DNA from: Maribellus comscasis
Lineage (GTDB): Bacteria > Bacteroidota > Bacteroidia > Bacteroidales > Prolixibacteraceae
Assembly: GCF_009762775.1 (NCBI RefSeq)
Contig: NZ_CP046401.1
Location: 744,001-808,000 of the forward strand
Reading direction: 5' to 3'
Length of the DNA stretch: 64,000 nucleotides
Each line of letters opens with the position of its first letter. Position 1 is the stretch's first letter. Made by a program: the position numbers and the translations under genes. The notes under the pieces were generated by a model, which saw only the letters and a program-made list of their open reading frames with translations, did not search any database and had not been told where the DNA came from. Shown here piece after piece: positions 1-8,413 of this stretch.

Positions 1-581
1 TCTTTTTGTCCAAAATCTTTTGAAAAACTCAAATCAAAAAAATAACCGGGACTATCGGTGTAACGTGCAGACTCCAACTGGTTTCCCGAAGCTGTTTTTG
101 TAGCAAACCTTAGCAAAGTATTGGGGAATCTTCTGTCTTTTGAAATCTGAATCAAAGTACTAAAATAAAAATCGCCAATCGCAACTCCTGTTCCATCTTT
201 GTTTCTGGCGATTCGTTCGTTTCTAATTTCTTCTGAGAAAGCAAAATACTCAAACAATACTCCCCACATTTCAACAGCAATTCTATTTTTTGCAAATGGA
301 AGAAAAAGTTTTGCAGAAATATCCTGAGTGGGGTCTCCTGAATGAAAGTGATTTGAGGCTGTAACCTGAAACTCAGTTTCCTCCGTAATAAATCCTCGCT
401 TAATTTCGGGAACAGGTAATGCATTTGGCCCCATATAACCGGGAGTAATCTTAATCCAGTTTCGCCACCCCGGATCACCTGACTCCCAGCCGTGAAGTTC
501 GTTCCACCATCCCCAGTCATCCTGGGCGCTTGTATATAAGAATGAAAATAAAAAAGTGAAAAATAAAAGCCGAAACTTCAT
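1..581 (-). CDS. Secreted or outer-membrane protein of unknown function, 3' end outside the window
   Basis: An open frame runs from an ATG at 581 to the window edge without a stop, giving about 193 residues of the N-terminal part. It begins with a hydrophobic signal peptide (about residues 1-19, ending TSAQ before DDWGWWNEL), so the product is exported. The rest is rich in aromatic residues and alternating polar/hydrophobic stretches, as in Bacteroidota outer-membrane beta-barrels, but I recognise no named family. The start is supported by a TATCTTTG -7 box 20 bases upstream. It follows the C1 peptidase gene on the same strand, separated from it by a terminator, so it is probably its own transcript. 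Function unknown. Confidence 0.65.
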   Translation of the reverse strand, partial: MKFRLLFFTFLFSFLYTSAQDDWGWWNELHGWESGDPGWRNWIKITPGYMGPNALPVPEIKRGFITEETEFQVTASNHFHSGDPTQDISAKLFLPFAKNRIAVEMWGVLFEYFAFSEEIRNERIARNKDGTGVAIGDFYFSTLIQISKDRRFPNTLLRFATKTASGNQLESARYTDSPGYFFDLSFSKDFGQK

Positions 582-600
582 GTTTTATCGTTTGAATTTT

Positions 601-608
601 CAAAGATA
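601..608 (-). promoter_or_regulatory. -7 promoter box for the partial outer-membrane gene
   Basis: Read on the minus strand this is TATCTTTG, an exact match to the Bacteroidota TAnnTTTG box, 20 bases before the ATG at 581. No well-spaced -33 TTTG is visible (one lies only 15 bases upstream, in the loop of the neighbouring terminator). The box touches the U-tract of that terminator. Confidence 0.4.
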
Positions 609-637
609 AAAAAACCCTTCAGACAAATCTGAAGGGC
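608..637 (-). terminator. Rho-independent terminator of the C1 peptidase gene
   Basis: On the minus strand a perfect 9-base-pair stem (CCCTTCAGA / TCTGAAGGG) with a 4-base loop is followed by seven T. It starts 7 bases after the peptidase stop codon at 644. Confidence 0.85.
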
Positions 638-643
638 TATTAT

Positions 644-1855
644 TTAAAGCTCCAGTTTTTCTCTTATTTTTTGCGGGATAGCATCTTTGTGAACCATAAT
701 ACACATGGTTTTATAATTTACATAAGGTTTTGATGCATAAAAATATCCTTTGTACTTATTATAGTCACCCCATGAATTTTTTACTTTGTAAAATATTTTT
801 CCTTCCTGATTTTTTGATATTCCTACAATATGCATCCCATGATCATCGGTAGTCTGATAGTTATCAAATGCTACCTGACGCATTTCCTGGGTAACCTCCA
901 ATTCCGGAACCGGATTTTTTAGTTCGTATAACTCTTTTTCCTTTTCTCTGTCGGAAAGTGCTTCCCAACGAGTAATCTCAGCATCACTCATGTCTTCAGA
1001 TGGAGCAGAAGGCAAAACGGCGACTCCCTTATTGCTGGTAGCAAAACCTTTCTCGCTAACATCGGCAGCCCAGGCAACTGTAAAACCGTTATTCAGTGAA
1101 TAATCTATAATTTCTTCCAAATCCTTTAACGGCACATTATAAACCTTGTCCCACGACCAGTTATCAGGCACCTCCAAAATAAATTTTGAGTAAAACGGAT
1201 GATGTGTGTATGAAGAAATCTCAACATAGTCATCCATATTTAAACCAATATAATCGGAAGCAAAATCTCTTGGATTATATGTTTTTCCTTTGTAATCAAA
1301 ATTCCCGGGGAGATCACCAAGATAAGAATTTAGTGTTTGGTCAATGGTTTCGTGCCAAACGGTGCTTAGTTTTCTGTTCTTATTTTCAACAACAGCGTCA
1401 ACATTTTCTCTCAAAACTCTATCCATTTCCCCGTGAACATGCTTTTCTTCACCATATTCCAATCCATCGTAAACCGATTCGGGAACGATACCAAATTCAC
1501 GTATCATATTGGTAACATCGTGAAATGCACCACCAGCAGAAAAATTCAAATTACCATGCAAACGTACGTGTTTTTTTGCTTTCTCTGAATAAGCATGCCA
1601 TACTACAAACATTTCTGAAAGATCAACTTCAGGCTTACCCAAGCGCAGCATTTCCGACTCCAAAAACGACAAAGCAGAAAACGACCAGCATGTACCTGAA
1701 CGATACTGATCCTTCACAGGTGTGGCAGGCAAAAGGATTTCATCCTTAAACTCATAACCTGGTTCTTTTTTGTTCTTTTTTATTTCATTTCCCGCAAACA
1801 GAATGTTTGCCACAAAAGCTGTGAATACAACAGCAAAAAGTAATTTCAACCTCAT
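644..1855 (-). CDS. Exported C1 family (papain-fold, PepC/bleomycin hydrolase-like) cysteine peptidase
   Basis: Predicted cysteine aminopeptidase or endopeptidase of 403 residues. A signal peptide covers about residues 1-21. The active site is intact: Gln50 and Cys56 in DQYRSGTCWSFSA, His342 in DDHGMHIVG, and Asn360 in VKNSWG. The central insert of about 200 residues and the late His/Asn resemble the bleomycin hydrolase/PepC branch (MEROPS C1B), which is usually cytoplasmic and about 450 residues long. This copy is exported, as is common in Bacteroidota, so it probably processes peptides in the periplasm or at the cell surface. It has its own promoter-like sequence and a strong terminator, so it is likely monocistronic. 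Confidence 0.88.
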   Translation of the reverse strand: MRLKLLFAVVFTAFVANILFAGNEIKKNKKEPGYEFKDEILLPATPVKDQYRSGTCWSFSALSFLESEMLRLGKPEVDLSEMFVVWHAYSEKAKKHVRLHGNLNFSAGGAFHDVTNMIREFGIVPESVYDGLEYGEEKHVHGEMDRVLRENVDAVVENKNRKLSTVWHETIDQTLNSYLGDLPGNFDYKGKTYNPRDFASDYIGLNMDDYVEISSYTHHPFYSKFILEVPDNWSWDKVYNVPLKDLEEIIDYSLNNGFTVAWAADVSEKGFATSNKGVAVLPSAPSEDMSDAEITRWEALSDREKEKELYELKNPVPELEVTQEMRQVAFDNYQTTDDHGMHIVGISKNQEGKIFYKVKNSWGDYNKYKGYFYASKPYVNYKTMCIMVHKDAIPQKIREKLEL

Positions 1856-2249
1856 CTTATCTCCTAAACTATTAATGCTCTAATTTGACTAGCTGTCAAA
1901 ATTAATAAATAAAATTTCTTAACAAAAACTTTACCTTTTAGAAACATTCTGAATTTTAAAACACAGATTCAAGCTCAATGTTTAAAGGACTTATGAAAAC
2001 AGATACATAATTAAATACAAACCGAAACAAAACAGCTAACAATCACTATGACAGCCGATAACGAATAATCAAAAAGCAACGGAAATATAATATTCGTTTC
2101 AGACCCAAAAAGCAAATTATGCTTTGATGAAAAATCTCCCATTGGGTTAAAACAATATCTCTTGAATATTAGTAATTTCTATATAGTTTTTATTTTGAAA
2201 TAAGTAAGTTTTATTTACATATTTGTATCAAAATACCATAAAACAAGTC
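1856..2249. other. Intergenic region between the divergent peptidase and lipoprotein genes
   Basis: About 390 AT-rich bases. It holds the minus-strand promoter of the peptidase (1897-1926) and presumably the plus-strand promoter of the lipoprotein gene. I see no convincing TAnnTTTG box for the latter, no RNA gene and no coding frame. Confidence 0.5.
1897..1926 (-). promoter_or_regulatory. Promoter of the C1 peptidase gene
   Basis: On the minus strand TTTG (1926-1923), an 18-base spacer and TAATTTTG (1904-1897) match the Bacteroidota -33/-7 consensus. The expected transcript start is near 1890, about 35 bases before the ATG. Confidence 0.4.
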
Positions 2250-2999
2250 ATGATGGAAAAATTTCATAACATGTTTAATCAAAAAATGTGGTCCGCCGGA
2301 ATTGTTTTTCTGCTTTTGTTTGGAATTATTCTACATTCCTGCAAAGATGAGTTTAATGAAGGCGAGGAAACTTTTGAAGGTTATGGTGACATTTTTATAC
2401 AGAAAAAGAAAGTGGGCGATGAGACACTGTATGCACCTTATTATCACTTAATTGCAAATTCATCGATTGAGTCTGCAATGGTTGAAACACCAAATGGAGA
2501 ACTCACTGAACTTGAGCCATATGAATATTTAACAACCTATATAAAAGAACCGGAGGAAGACGAATTTTCTACTTCGATGATGGCGGCTGGTACTTACCGT
2601 TTTACGGGTTCATATGGCAATAATAAAACATTTGCTGTTACCGATATGTTTGATGCAGGTATTATCGATTTCCCAAAAATTGATTCTGTCAGTTATGACA
2701 ACACAAATTACTACATTTATCTTTCCTGGGAAGCTGTCAGCCGTGCAAACATATATAAAGTCAATTTGTTAAGCCAAGCTGGAAATATTGTTTTTAGTGG
2801 TGCTGAACTTACTTCAGAATCAAATGCTTTTCTGATAGGTTTAGATACCGAAGGCTGGATAAGCACTCCTTATACAGGAGATGTTTTAACAATACAATTA
2901 CATGCATATTTGTTGGACAGTAATGCCGACGACGACAACTGGTACTATAATATTGAATGTAATTCATACACCGAAACGCAGGTTATTTGGGGAGAATAG
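2250..2999 (+). CDS. Lipoprotein with a fibronectin-like C-terminal region, function unknown
   Basis: About 249 residues from the ATG at 2250. An upstream TTG at 2223 is possible but would add residues before the signal peptide. The N-terminus has a hydrophobic stretch ending in the lipobox LHSC, so the protein should be lipid-anchored in the envelope. The Asp/Glu residues after the cysteine fit the surface-export signal seen in Bacteroidota lipoproteins, but that is inference. The C-terminal half, around IDFPKID through YLSWEAVSRANIYKVNL, reads like a beta-sandwich (fibronectin type III-like) repeat. I do not recognise the family. It stands alone, convergent with tag. Confidence 0.6.
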   Translation: MMEKFHNMFNQKMWSAGIVFLLLFGIILHSCKDEFNEGEETFEGYGDIFIQKKKVGDETLYAPYYHLIANSSIESAMVETPNGELTELEPYEYLTTYIKEPEEDEFSTSMMAAGTYRFTGSYGNNKTFAVTDMFDAGIIDFPKIDSVSYDNTNYYIYLSWEAVSRANIYKVNLLSQAGNIVFSGAELTSESNAFLIGLDTEGWISTPYTGDVLTIQLHAYLLDSNADDDNWYYNIECNSYTETQVIWGE

Positions 3000-3169
3000 C
3001 AAACCTGGCAACATGACAACAAAACCCTCTCTGTAAAACAGAACATAACAAACTGGCCACTAATATATTGAAATCACCTCCAAAGAATAAGGAGATCTTC
3101 GATTCTATTTTTTAGCCATTGGATGTGTATTAACTCATTCAATTAATCTCAGCGAAAACAAAAACAACA

Positions 3170-3206
3170 AATGGTCATTTACCATTCCCGACGCCTGTAT
3201 ATAGGC
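3170..3206. other. Two small hairpins between convergent genes
   Basis: AATGGT/ACCATT with a 5-base loop (3170-3186) and GCCT/AGGC around an AT core (3193-3206) lie between the lipoprotein stop at 2999 and the tag stop at 3234. They may help end transcription, but no strong U-tract follows on either strand. Confidence 0.2.
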
Positions 3207-3233
3207 ATATTTCGTTATTACAGCAACAATTAT

Positions 3234-3806
3234 TTAGAACAAATCCAATATCTCTTTATATCTATAGCAAGTGATTAAATGGTCGTTGATAACTCCCGTA
3301 GCCTGTAGATGAGAATAAATAACAGTACTGCCTACAAACTTAAAACCTCTTTTCTTTAAATCTTTAGATATCTCATCTGAAAGAGGTGTTGTAGTTGGCA
3401 TATCTCTGATAGTTTTTAATCTATTTACTATCGGTTTATTGTTTACAAATCCCCAGATATATCTATCAAAACTGCCGAATTCCTTTTGTACATCAAGAAA
3501 GCATTTTGCATTATTTACACACCCATTAATTTTAAGTTTATTTCTAATTATAGAACTATCCTGAAGCAGTTCATCTATTTTGTCCTGATTATAATTAGCT
3601 ATTATATCTGGATTGAAGTTATCAAATGCTTTTCTAAATGCTTCTCTTTTATTTAGAACAATCTGCCAACTTAAGCCAGCTTGAAAACCTTCCAAAACCA
3701 GAAACTCAAACAATTTTTTATCATCGTGCAGAGGTACCCCCCACTCAGTATCGTGATACTGAATCATCAACTCATTTTTTGTTCCCCATTCACATCTTTT
3801 ACACAT
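3234..3806 (-). CDS. tag: DNA-3-methyladenine glycosylase I
   Basis: Base-excision repair enzyme that removes 3-methyladenine from alkylated DNA in the cytoplasm. It has 190 residues, the usual family length. The zinc 'snap' residues of the TAG family are present: Cys5, His18, His176 and Cys180, as in E. coli Cys4/His17/His175/Cys179. Glu39 in LEGFQAGLSW corresponds to the substrate-contacting Glu38 of E. coli. The motifs CEWG and YHDTEWG at the N-terminus are diagnostic. The gene is monocistronic and divergent from the TPR gene. Confidence 0.95.
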   Translation of the reverse strand: MCKRCEWGTKNELMIQYHDTEWGVPLHDDKKLFEFLVLEGFQAGLSWQIVLNKREAFRKAFDNFNPDIIANYNQDKIDELLQDSSIIRNKLKINGCVNNAKCFLDVQKEFGSFDRYIWGFVNNKPIVNRLKTIRDMPTTTPLSDEISKDLKKRGFKFVGSTVIYSHLQATGVINDHLITCYRYKEILDLF

Positions 3807-3872
3807 TTTATCATCTTTTGCCGAAAAAGTTAAATAAAATTAATCAAACCTTTAGCTCTGTTTGTAAAATAT

Positions 3873-3880
3873 TATTTTTG
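3873..3880 (+). promoter_or_regulatory. -7 promoter box of the TPR gene
   Basis: TATTTTTG matches TAnnTTTG and lies 18 bases before the ATG at 3899, which would give a very short leader. The -33 position has only TTTAG at 3851-3855. Confidence 0.35.
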
Positions 3881-3898
3881 TTTCCTTACAATAAAAGG

Positions 3899-5914
3899 AT
3901 GAAACGAATATTAGCTATACTTTTTCTCGGACTCCTGATAGCCCAATCGCAGGCACAGGTTAATCTGAACCATTATATGACTGTTGGACAAACCCGTATT
4001 CAGATTGGAAATTATACTGGAGCCATCGAATATTTCAACATTGTAATAAAATTCAAACCTTATCTTCCCGAGGCCTATTTTTACAGGGGGGTGGCAAAAC
4101 ATCAGCTTGAAGACTATCGCGGGGCGATACAAGATTATAATAAAGCGCTGGAAATAAAACCTTTTTACCCTCGGGCCTATACCAACCGTGGCATGGCCTA
4201 CCACAACCTGAAGGAATACGACGAAGCCATTAGTGATTATAATAAAGCACTGGAGTTTGACCCTGACAATGAATCAATATACAATAACCGGGGAATTGCA
4301 AAACTGGCTCAGAAAAATATGGAAGGAGCCATTGAGGACTATAACAAGGCGCTTGAAATCAATCCAAAATCGACATATGCCTTGATGAACCGAAGTAATG
4401 CAAAAATTGTGCAGAGTGACATTAACGGAGCTATTCGTGATTTGAACCAGGTTATTATTATTCGCCCGCATTACGCGGCAGCTTATTTAAACCGCGGCCT
4501 GGCCCGTTTTGAACAGGATGATTTTGCTTCGGCTTTGCGCGACTATGACCAGAGCATCAGGCTGGATCCTAAAAATGCGCTGGCTTTTAACAATCGGGGA
4601 ATTGTTAAACACAAACTGGAGGATTACGTTGGTGCGATTATGGATTATGACATGGCTATCCAGCTTAACCCGGAAATGGCAAGTGCTTATTTTAACCGCG
4701 CAATGGCTCGGGAGATCCTTGGCCGTCCGGGGTATACCAGCGACTACAAAATTGCCTCCCAGCTTGATCCTAAATTTGATTTGGAAAGCAGGCGTCTGGA
4801 TGCTGAACAATTGGCGCAAAATCAACAAAACCAGCAGAATCAAAATCAGGGACAAAATTCACCCAATGCACAATCACAACAGTCCGGAAATTCACAAAAT
4901 AATTCCTCTGCTACTTCAGCAAAAAATAATACCACACAGCAAAACAATTCCTCTGGCGCTCCTCCTGCGAACAATAACCCGCAGAAAAACAATGCTTCGT
5001 CTAACGCAAATACTCAAAACAAACAGGAAGACGAAAAGGAAAACAACGAGAGAAATAGAAGGAGAAGAATGAATTTGATTATTGAGGACTCTCGAAATTT
5101 ACCTGATGATGAAGAAGAGGAAGTTGACGATGGCAGAATTCAAAACAAAAACATAGTAATTGATTTGCAGCCGATTTTTATCATTTCAGCTTTTGACAAA
5201 AACGATGTTGATTACGACCGTTTCCAGTATTACAACATGGCTATTGAAGATTTAAACGAAAAAAATAATTATAATCCTTTGTTGACAATCTCAAACAAAC
5301 CGGTGGCTGAATACATGGACGTATTTGAAAATTTTATTTTGTATTTTAACGCACGCCTGGAAATTCAGAAAAACGCCCACAATTACTTAAACCGTGGAAT
5401 TTTCAATAGTCTGACCGGAAATTACAACGATGCATTAGCTGATATAGATCAATCAATCAAAATGGATGATAAAAACGGAGTTGCCTACTTTACACAGGCA
5501 AATTGTCGTTTTAAGATGTTGCAGGAAATTGAAATGAATTCAGGTTCGGAAAGTGAATTCAGCATCCCGATTACACAGCGTTTTTCAACAGACGATGGTC
5601 AACAATCTCATGCAAATATCGATTATAAAGAAATAATGGATGATTACGAAGTAACACTGTTTCTTAATCCTAAATTCTTTTTTGGGTACTACAATCGAGC
5701 TTATATAAAACTGAGGCTGAAAGAATACAAAAGTGCGATTGAAGATTTAAACCGTGCGATAGAATTAGAACCTGAATTTGCAGAAGCTTACTTTAATCGT
5801 GGTTTGACAAAAATTTACCTTGATGATGTGGAAGGCGGCGCACTCGATTTAAGTAGGGCGGGAGAATTAGGGCTGATTGGTGCATACAACATTATAAAAA
5901 GATATTGTAATTAG
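3899..5914 (+). CDS. Exported tetratricopeptide-repeat protein with a Q/N-rich linker
   Basis: 671 residues from the ATG at 3899; the longer frame opening at 3638 overlaps tag and would put the signal peptide inside the protein. A signal peptide (residues 1-19, ending SQAQ) is followed by about eight TPR units (residues 25-295) with the repeated pattern A-Y-x-N-R-G ... A-I-x-D-Y-x-x-A-I-x-L-x-P. Next comes an 80-residue low-complexity segment rich in Gln, Asn and Ser (about 300-380), a basic patch and an acidic patch (about 385-405), and a second TPR block (about 500-665). TPRs mediate protein contacts, so this is probably an envelope scaffold. The partner is unknown; the gene seems to be transcribed alone. 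Confidence 0.8.
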   Translation: MKRILAILFLGLLIAQSQAQVNLNHYMTVGQTRIQIGNYTGAIEYFNIVIKFKPYLPEAYFYRGVAKHQLEDYRGAIQDYNKALEIKPFYPRAYTNRGMAYHNLKEYDEAISDYNKALEFDPDNESIYNNRGIAKLAQKNMEGAIEDYNKALEINPKSTYALMNRSNAKIVQSDINGAIRDLNQVIIIRPHYAAAYLNRGLARFEQDDFASALRDYDQSIRLDPKNALAFNNRGIVKHKLEDYVGAIMDYDMAIQLNPEMASAYFNRAMAREILGRPGYTSDYKIASQLDPKFDLESRRLDAEQLAQNQQNQQNQNQGQNSPNAQSQQSGNSQNNSSATSAKNNTTQQNNSSGAPPANNNPQKNNASSNANTQNKQEDEKENNERNRRRRMNLIIEDSRNLPDDEEEEVDDGRIQNKNIVIDLQPIFIISAFDKNDVDYDRFQYYNMAIEDLNEKNNYNPLLTISNKPVAEYMDVFENFILYFNARLEIQKNAHNYLNRGIFNSLTGNYNDALADIDQSIKMDDKNGVAYFTQANCRFKMLQEIEMNSGSESEFSIPITQRFSTDDGQQSHANIDYKEIMDDYEVTLFLNPKFFFGYYNRAYIKLRLKEYKSAIEDLNRAIELEPEFAEAYFNRGLTKIYLDDVEGGALDLSRAGELGLIGAYNIIKRYCN

Positions 5915-5927
5915 TTTCGCAAGGAGT

Positions 5928-6068
5928 AACACCGTCTTTCAAGGCGGTGCTCAACGGGAAATTGTCATTACTTATGGATCTTGAAAAAAATGTAATTTAT
6001 TTCAATTTCATTTTTTTCAAAATCCAAGGACAAGTTGACTTTGTTTACCACCGCCCTAAAGGACGGAA
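5928..6068. repeat. 140-base imperfect palindrome (REP/MITE-like element)
   Basis: The core is a near-perfect inverted repeat of 17 bases, 5976-5992 against 6009-6025 (16 of 17 match), around a 16-base loop. Outside it, two GC-rich hairpins of related sequence mirror each other: CACCGTCT/AGGCGGTG at 5930-5949 and CCGCCC/GGACGG at 6051-6066. The whole is centred near 6000. The left hairpin sits 15 bases after the TPR stop and may also end that transcript. The design resembles paired REP hairpins or a tiny non-autonomous element; no transposase is present. Confidence 0.55.
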
Positions 6069-6091
6069 TTAGTTTGATGGTTTCAGGGCAA

Positions 6092-6958
6092 ATGGAAGAA
6101 AGCATTAAAACATATAAAGATGTAAACCGCGACAATGGTTTAAATTTTAGAATTCAGCGGATGGAAGACATTTATGCTGAACGAAACGGACAAGTTGACA
6201 AACCGCATCGGCACGATTATTACACCGTTTTAGTGGTAAAAAAAGCTACCGGAAAACACATCATCGATTTTAACGAATACTCTTTTTCAACCAACCAGGT
6301 CTTTTTTGTAAGCCCGGGACAAATTCATCAGGTAATTGAAGAGCAACAATCTTCGGGTTACGTAATTCTTTTTTCAACTCAGTTTTTAATTGAAAACAAC
6401 ATTCCCTTTCATTTTATTGATGACTTAAATTTATTTAACGACCACGGACACTCGCCGCCCTTGCCGATTAACGAGGCAGAATTGGTTCTTCTTTCAGGTT
6501 TCTGCGAGGAAATGATAAAAATACAGGCCTCTGATTTAAAATATAAAGAACAGGCGATTAGTTCGTATATAAAATTGCTGTTGATTCACGGAAACAACGT
6601 TTGTACATTAAAAAGCAAAGATCCGCAAAACCAGGAAGCTGTAAATTCAATTCTGAAAAATTTTAAAAATCTGGTTGATAAGAAATATTCAGAATGGCAC
6701 CAAACCAGCGATTATGCAGCCGAACTTAGCGTTACACCCGATTATTTAAATCGTGTTGTAAAATCGCTGACGGGAAAAACAGCAAAAGAATTTATTCAGT
6801 CCAGAATAATTATCGAGGCCAAACGATTAATTGCATTTTCCGGGTTAACCAGTAAAGAAATTGGCTACGAATTAGGATTTTCGGAACCGGCTAATTTTAG
6901 TGCTTTTTTCAAAAAAGAAACCGGAATTCCGCCCTCTCAATTCAATAAAATACCTTAA
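6092..6958 (+). CDS. AraC family transcriptional regulator with N-terminal cupin
   Basis: About 288 residues from the ATG at 6092. Upstream in-frame starts at 6077 (ATG) and 6035 (TTG) exist, but the latter lies inside the palindromic element. Residues about 35-130 form a cupin-type sensing domain (PHRHDYYTVL, FVSPGQIHQV); the C-terminal 100 residues hold the two AraC helix-turn-helix motifs, including SDYAAELSVTPDYLNR and SKEIGYELGFSEPANFSAFFKK. It should bind DNA in response to a small ligand. It lies 104 bases upstream of the pirin and YceI genes on the same strand, which are plausible targets. Confidence 0.85.
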   Translation: MEESIKTYKDVNRDNGLNFRIQRMEDIYAERNGQVDKPHRHDYYTVLVVKKATGKHIIDFNEYSFSTNQVFFVSPGQIHQVIEEQQSSGYVILFSTQFLIENNIPFHFIDDLNLFNDHGHSPPLPINEAELVLLSGFCEEMIKIQASDLKYKEQAISSYIKLLLIHGNNVCTLKSKDPQNQEAVNSILKNFKNLVDKKYSEWHQTSDYAAELSVTPDYLNRVVKSLTGKTAKEFIQSRIIIEAKRLIAFSGLTSKEIGYELGFSEPANFSAFFKKETGIPPSQFNKIP

Positions 6959-7062
6959 GGTCGTTTTTTCATAATCTTTCTCCGTATTCTCATATTCCCC
7001 GGCTTTTATTTTCTTCTGACCTTTGTATCAACAATAATTCAAGAAACAGAAAGGAAATAAAA

Positions 7063-7773
7063 ATGAAAACAATTTTGCATCAATCAGAAACAAGGGGACA
7101 CGCCAACCACGGCTGGCTCGATTCGCATCACACCTTTAGTTTTGCGAATTATTACAACCCGGAAAGAATGCATTTTGGCGTTCTTCGGGTTTTAAACGAC
7201 GACCGTGTCGCTCCCGGCAGAGGATTTGGAACGCACCCACATGATAACATGGAGATTATTTCTATTCCACTGGAAGGAGATTTAGAACACAAAGACAGCA
7301 TGGGAAACAAAGCTGTAATTAAAGAAGGCGATGTTCAGGTAATGAGCGCAGGAACCGGAGTATTCCACAGCGAGTACAATAAAAATACCGACAAAGAAGT
7401 GAAGTTCCTGCAAATTTGGGTTTTCCCAAACGCAAAAAATCTCACACCGCGTTACGACCAGATTTCAATTCGCGATGTAAAAAAAGAAAATGCATTTTAC
7501 CAGGTTCTTTCTCCCAACAAAGAAGACCAGGGAGTTTGGATTCACCAAAATGCATGGTTTCATTTGGGCAAATTTGAAGCCGGAAAATCAGAAACGTACC
7601 AGTTGAAAGATGCAAATAACGGAGTTTATGCTTTTGTTCTCGACGGAGAAGTTGAAATTGCAGGACAAAAATTAAACAAACGCGACGGCTTTGGAATTTG
7701 GGATACAACAAATTTTCAGTTCAAATCAATTGAAAACAGCCGGGTTTTATTAATGGAAATACCGATGAATTAA
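7063..7773 (+). CDS. Pirin family protein (YhhW-type bicupin)
   Basis: 236-residue cytoplasmic bicupin of the pirin/YhhW group; several members have quercetin 2,3-dioxygenase activity in vitro, but the natural role is generally unknown. The metal-binding residues of the N-terminal cupin are intact: His58 and His60 in GTHPHDNME, and His102 and Glu104 in GVFHSEYN, matching E. coli YhhW His57/His59/His101/Glu103. The C-terminal cupin (about residues 150-236) is degenerate, as usual. The start is clear, preceded by GGAAATAAAA. It forms a likely unit with the YceI gene 63 bases downstream and may be controlled by the AraC regulator upstream. Confidence 0.9.
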   Translation: MKTILHQSETRGHANHGWLDSHHTFSFANYYNPERMHFGVLRVLNDDRVAPGRGFGTHPHDNMEIISIPLEGDLEHKDSMGNKAVIKEGDVQVMSAGTGVFHSEYNKNTDKEVKFLQIWVFPNAKNLTPRYDQISIRDVKKENAFYQVLSPNKEDQGVWIHQNAWFHLGKFEAGKSETYQLKDANNGVYAFVLDGEVEIAGQKLNKRDGFGIWDTTNFQFKSIENSRVLLMEIPMN

Positions 7774-7836
7774 TAACAAGGGCATGCGCCCACAAAAAGA
7801 AATTTAATAAAATACTAATAATTAAAAATTACAATT

Positions 7837-8361
7837 ATGGAAAGCAAAAAAACGATTTGGAAAGTAGATGCAGCACACTCAGAGTTCACATTCAAAGTAA
7901 AACACATGATGATTTCGACCATGGGTGGCGAATTTGAAAAATTTGATGTTACTGCAGAAACAGAAGGTGACGATTTCAAAAATGCAGATATCCAGGTAGA
8001 AGTAGAAGTAGATTCGATTGTTACAAAAAACGGCGATCGTGATGCCCACTTGAAATCAGACGATTTCTTCAACGCAGAAAAACATCCGCTGATTACATTC
8101 AAATCAAAATCATTTGACGGAGAAACTCTGGTTGGTGACCTTACCATTAGAGACGTAACCCAGGAAGTTTTTTTAGACGTTGAATTTAACGGAATTGCAG
8201 TTGATCCTTACGGACAAACAAAAGCAGGTTTTGAACTTACCGGTGCAATTAACCGTAAAGAATATGGTTTGAAATGGAATGCTGTAACTGAAGCTGGAAG
8301 CGTAGTTGTTTCTGACAAAGTAAAACTGGAAGTGAATGTGCAGTTGGTAAAACAAGCATAA
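7837..8361 (+). CDS. YceI family lipid-binding-like protein, cytoplasmic form
   Basis: 174 residues of the YceI family, a lipocalin-like beta-barrel that in studied members binds polyisoprenoids. Features: WKVDAAHSEFTFKVKHMMIS at the N-terminus, the family signature GDRDAHLKSDDFFNAEKHP (about residues 67-85), and F-x-L-x-G-A-I-N-R-K-E-Y-G near residue 140. There is no signal peptide, so unlike E. coli YceI it should be cytoplasmic. Many Bacteroidota carry such forms next to pirin genes, as here, which suggests a shared stress or redox role (inference). A strong bidirectional terminator follows. Confidence 0.9.
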   Translation: MESKKTIWKVDAAHSEFTFKVKHMMISTMGGEFEKFDVTAETEGDDFKNADIQVEVEVDSIVTKNGDRDAHLKSDDFFNAEKHPLITFKSKSFDGETLVGDLTIRDVTQEVFLDVEFNGIAVDPYGQTKAGFELTGAINRKEYGLKWNAVTEAGSVVVSDKVKLEVNVQLVKQA

Positions 8362-8381
8362 TACAATAAGAATAAATCCAG

Positions 8382-8413
8382 AAAGCATCAGTACAAAATA
8401 CTGGTGCTTTTTT
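8382..8413 (+). terminator. Terminator between YceI and lipocalin genes
   Basis: A 12-base-pair stem (AAAGCATCAGTA / TACTGGTGCTTT, one G-T pair) with a 5-base loop and a run of T. It ends at the stop of the convergent lipocalin gene, so it may serve both strands. Confidence 0.8.

Noticed and set aside
3638..3898. Extended start of the TPR frame
   Set aside because: Would overlap tag and hide the signal peptide at internal position; the promoter at 3873-3880 also excludes it.
4509..5072. Open frame of 187 residues inside the TPR gene
   Set aside because: Out-of-frame shadow of a strong TPR coding sequence; the product has no domain and the repeats explain the openness.
6035..6091. Extended TTG start for the AraC regulator
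   Set aside because: The extra codons lie inside the palindromic element and encode nothing family-like; the ATG at 6092 fits better.
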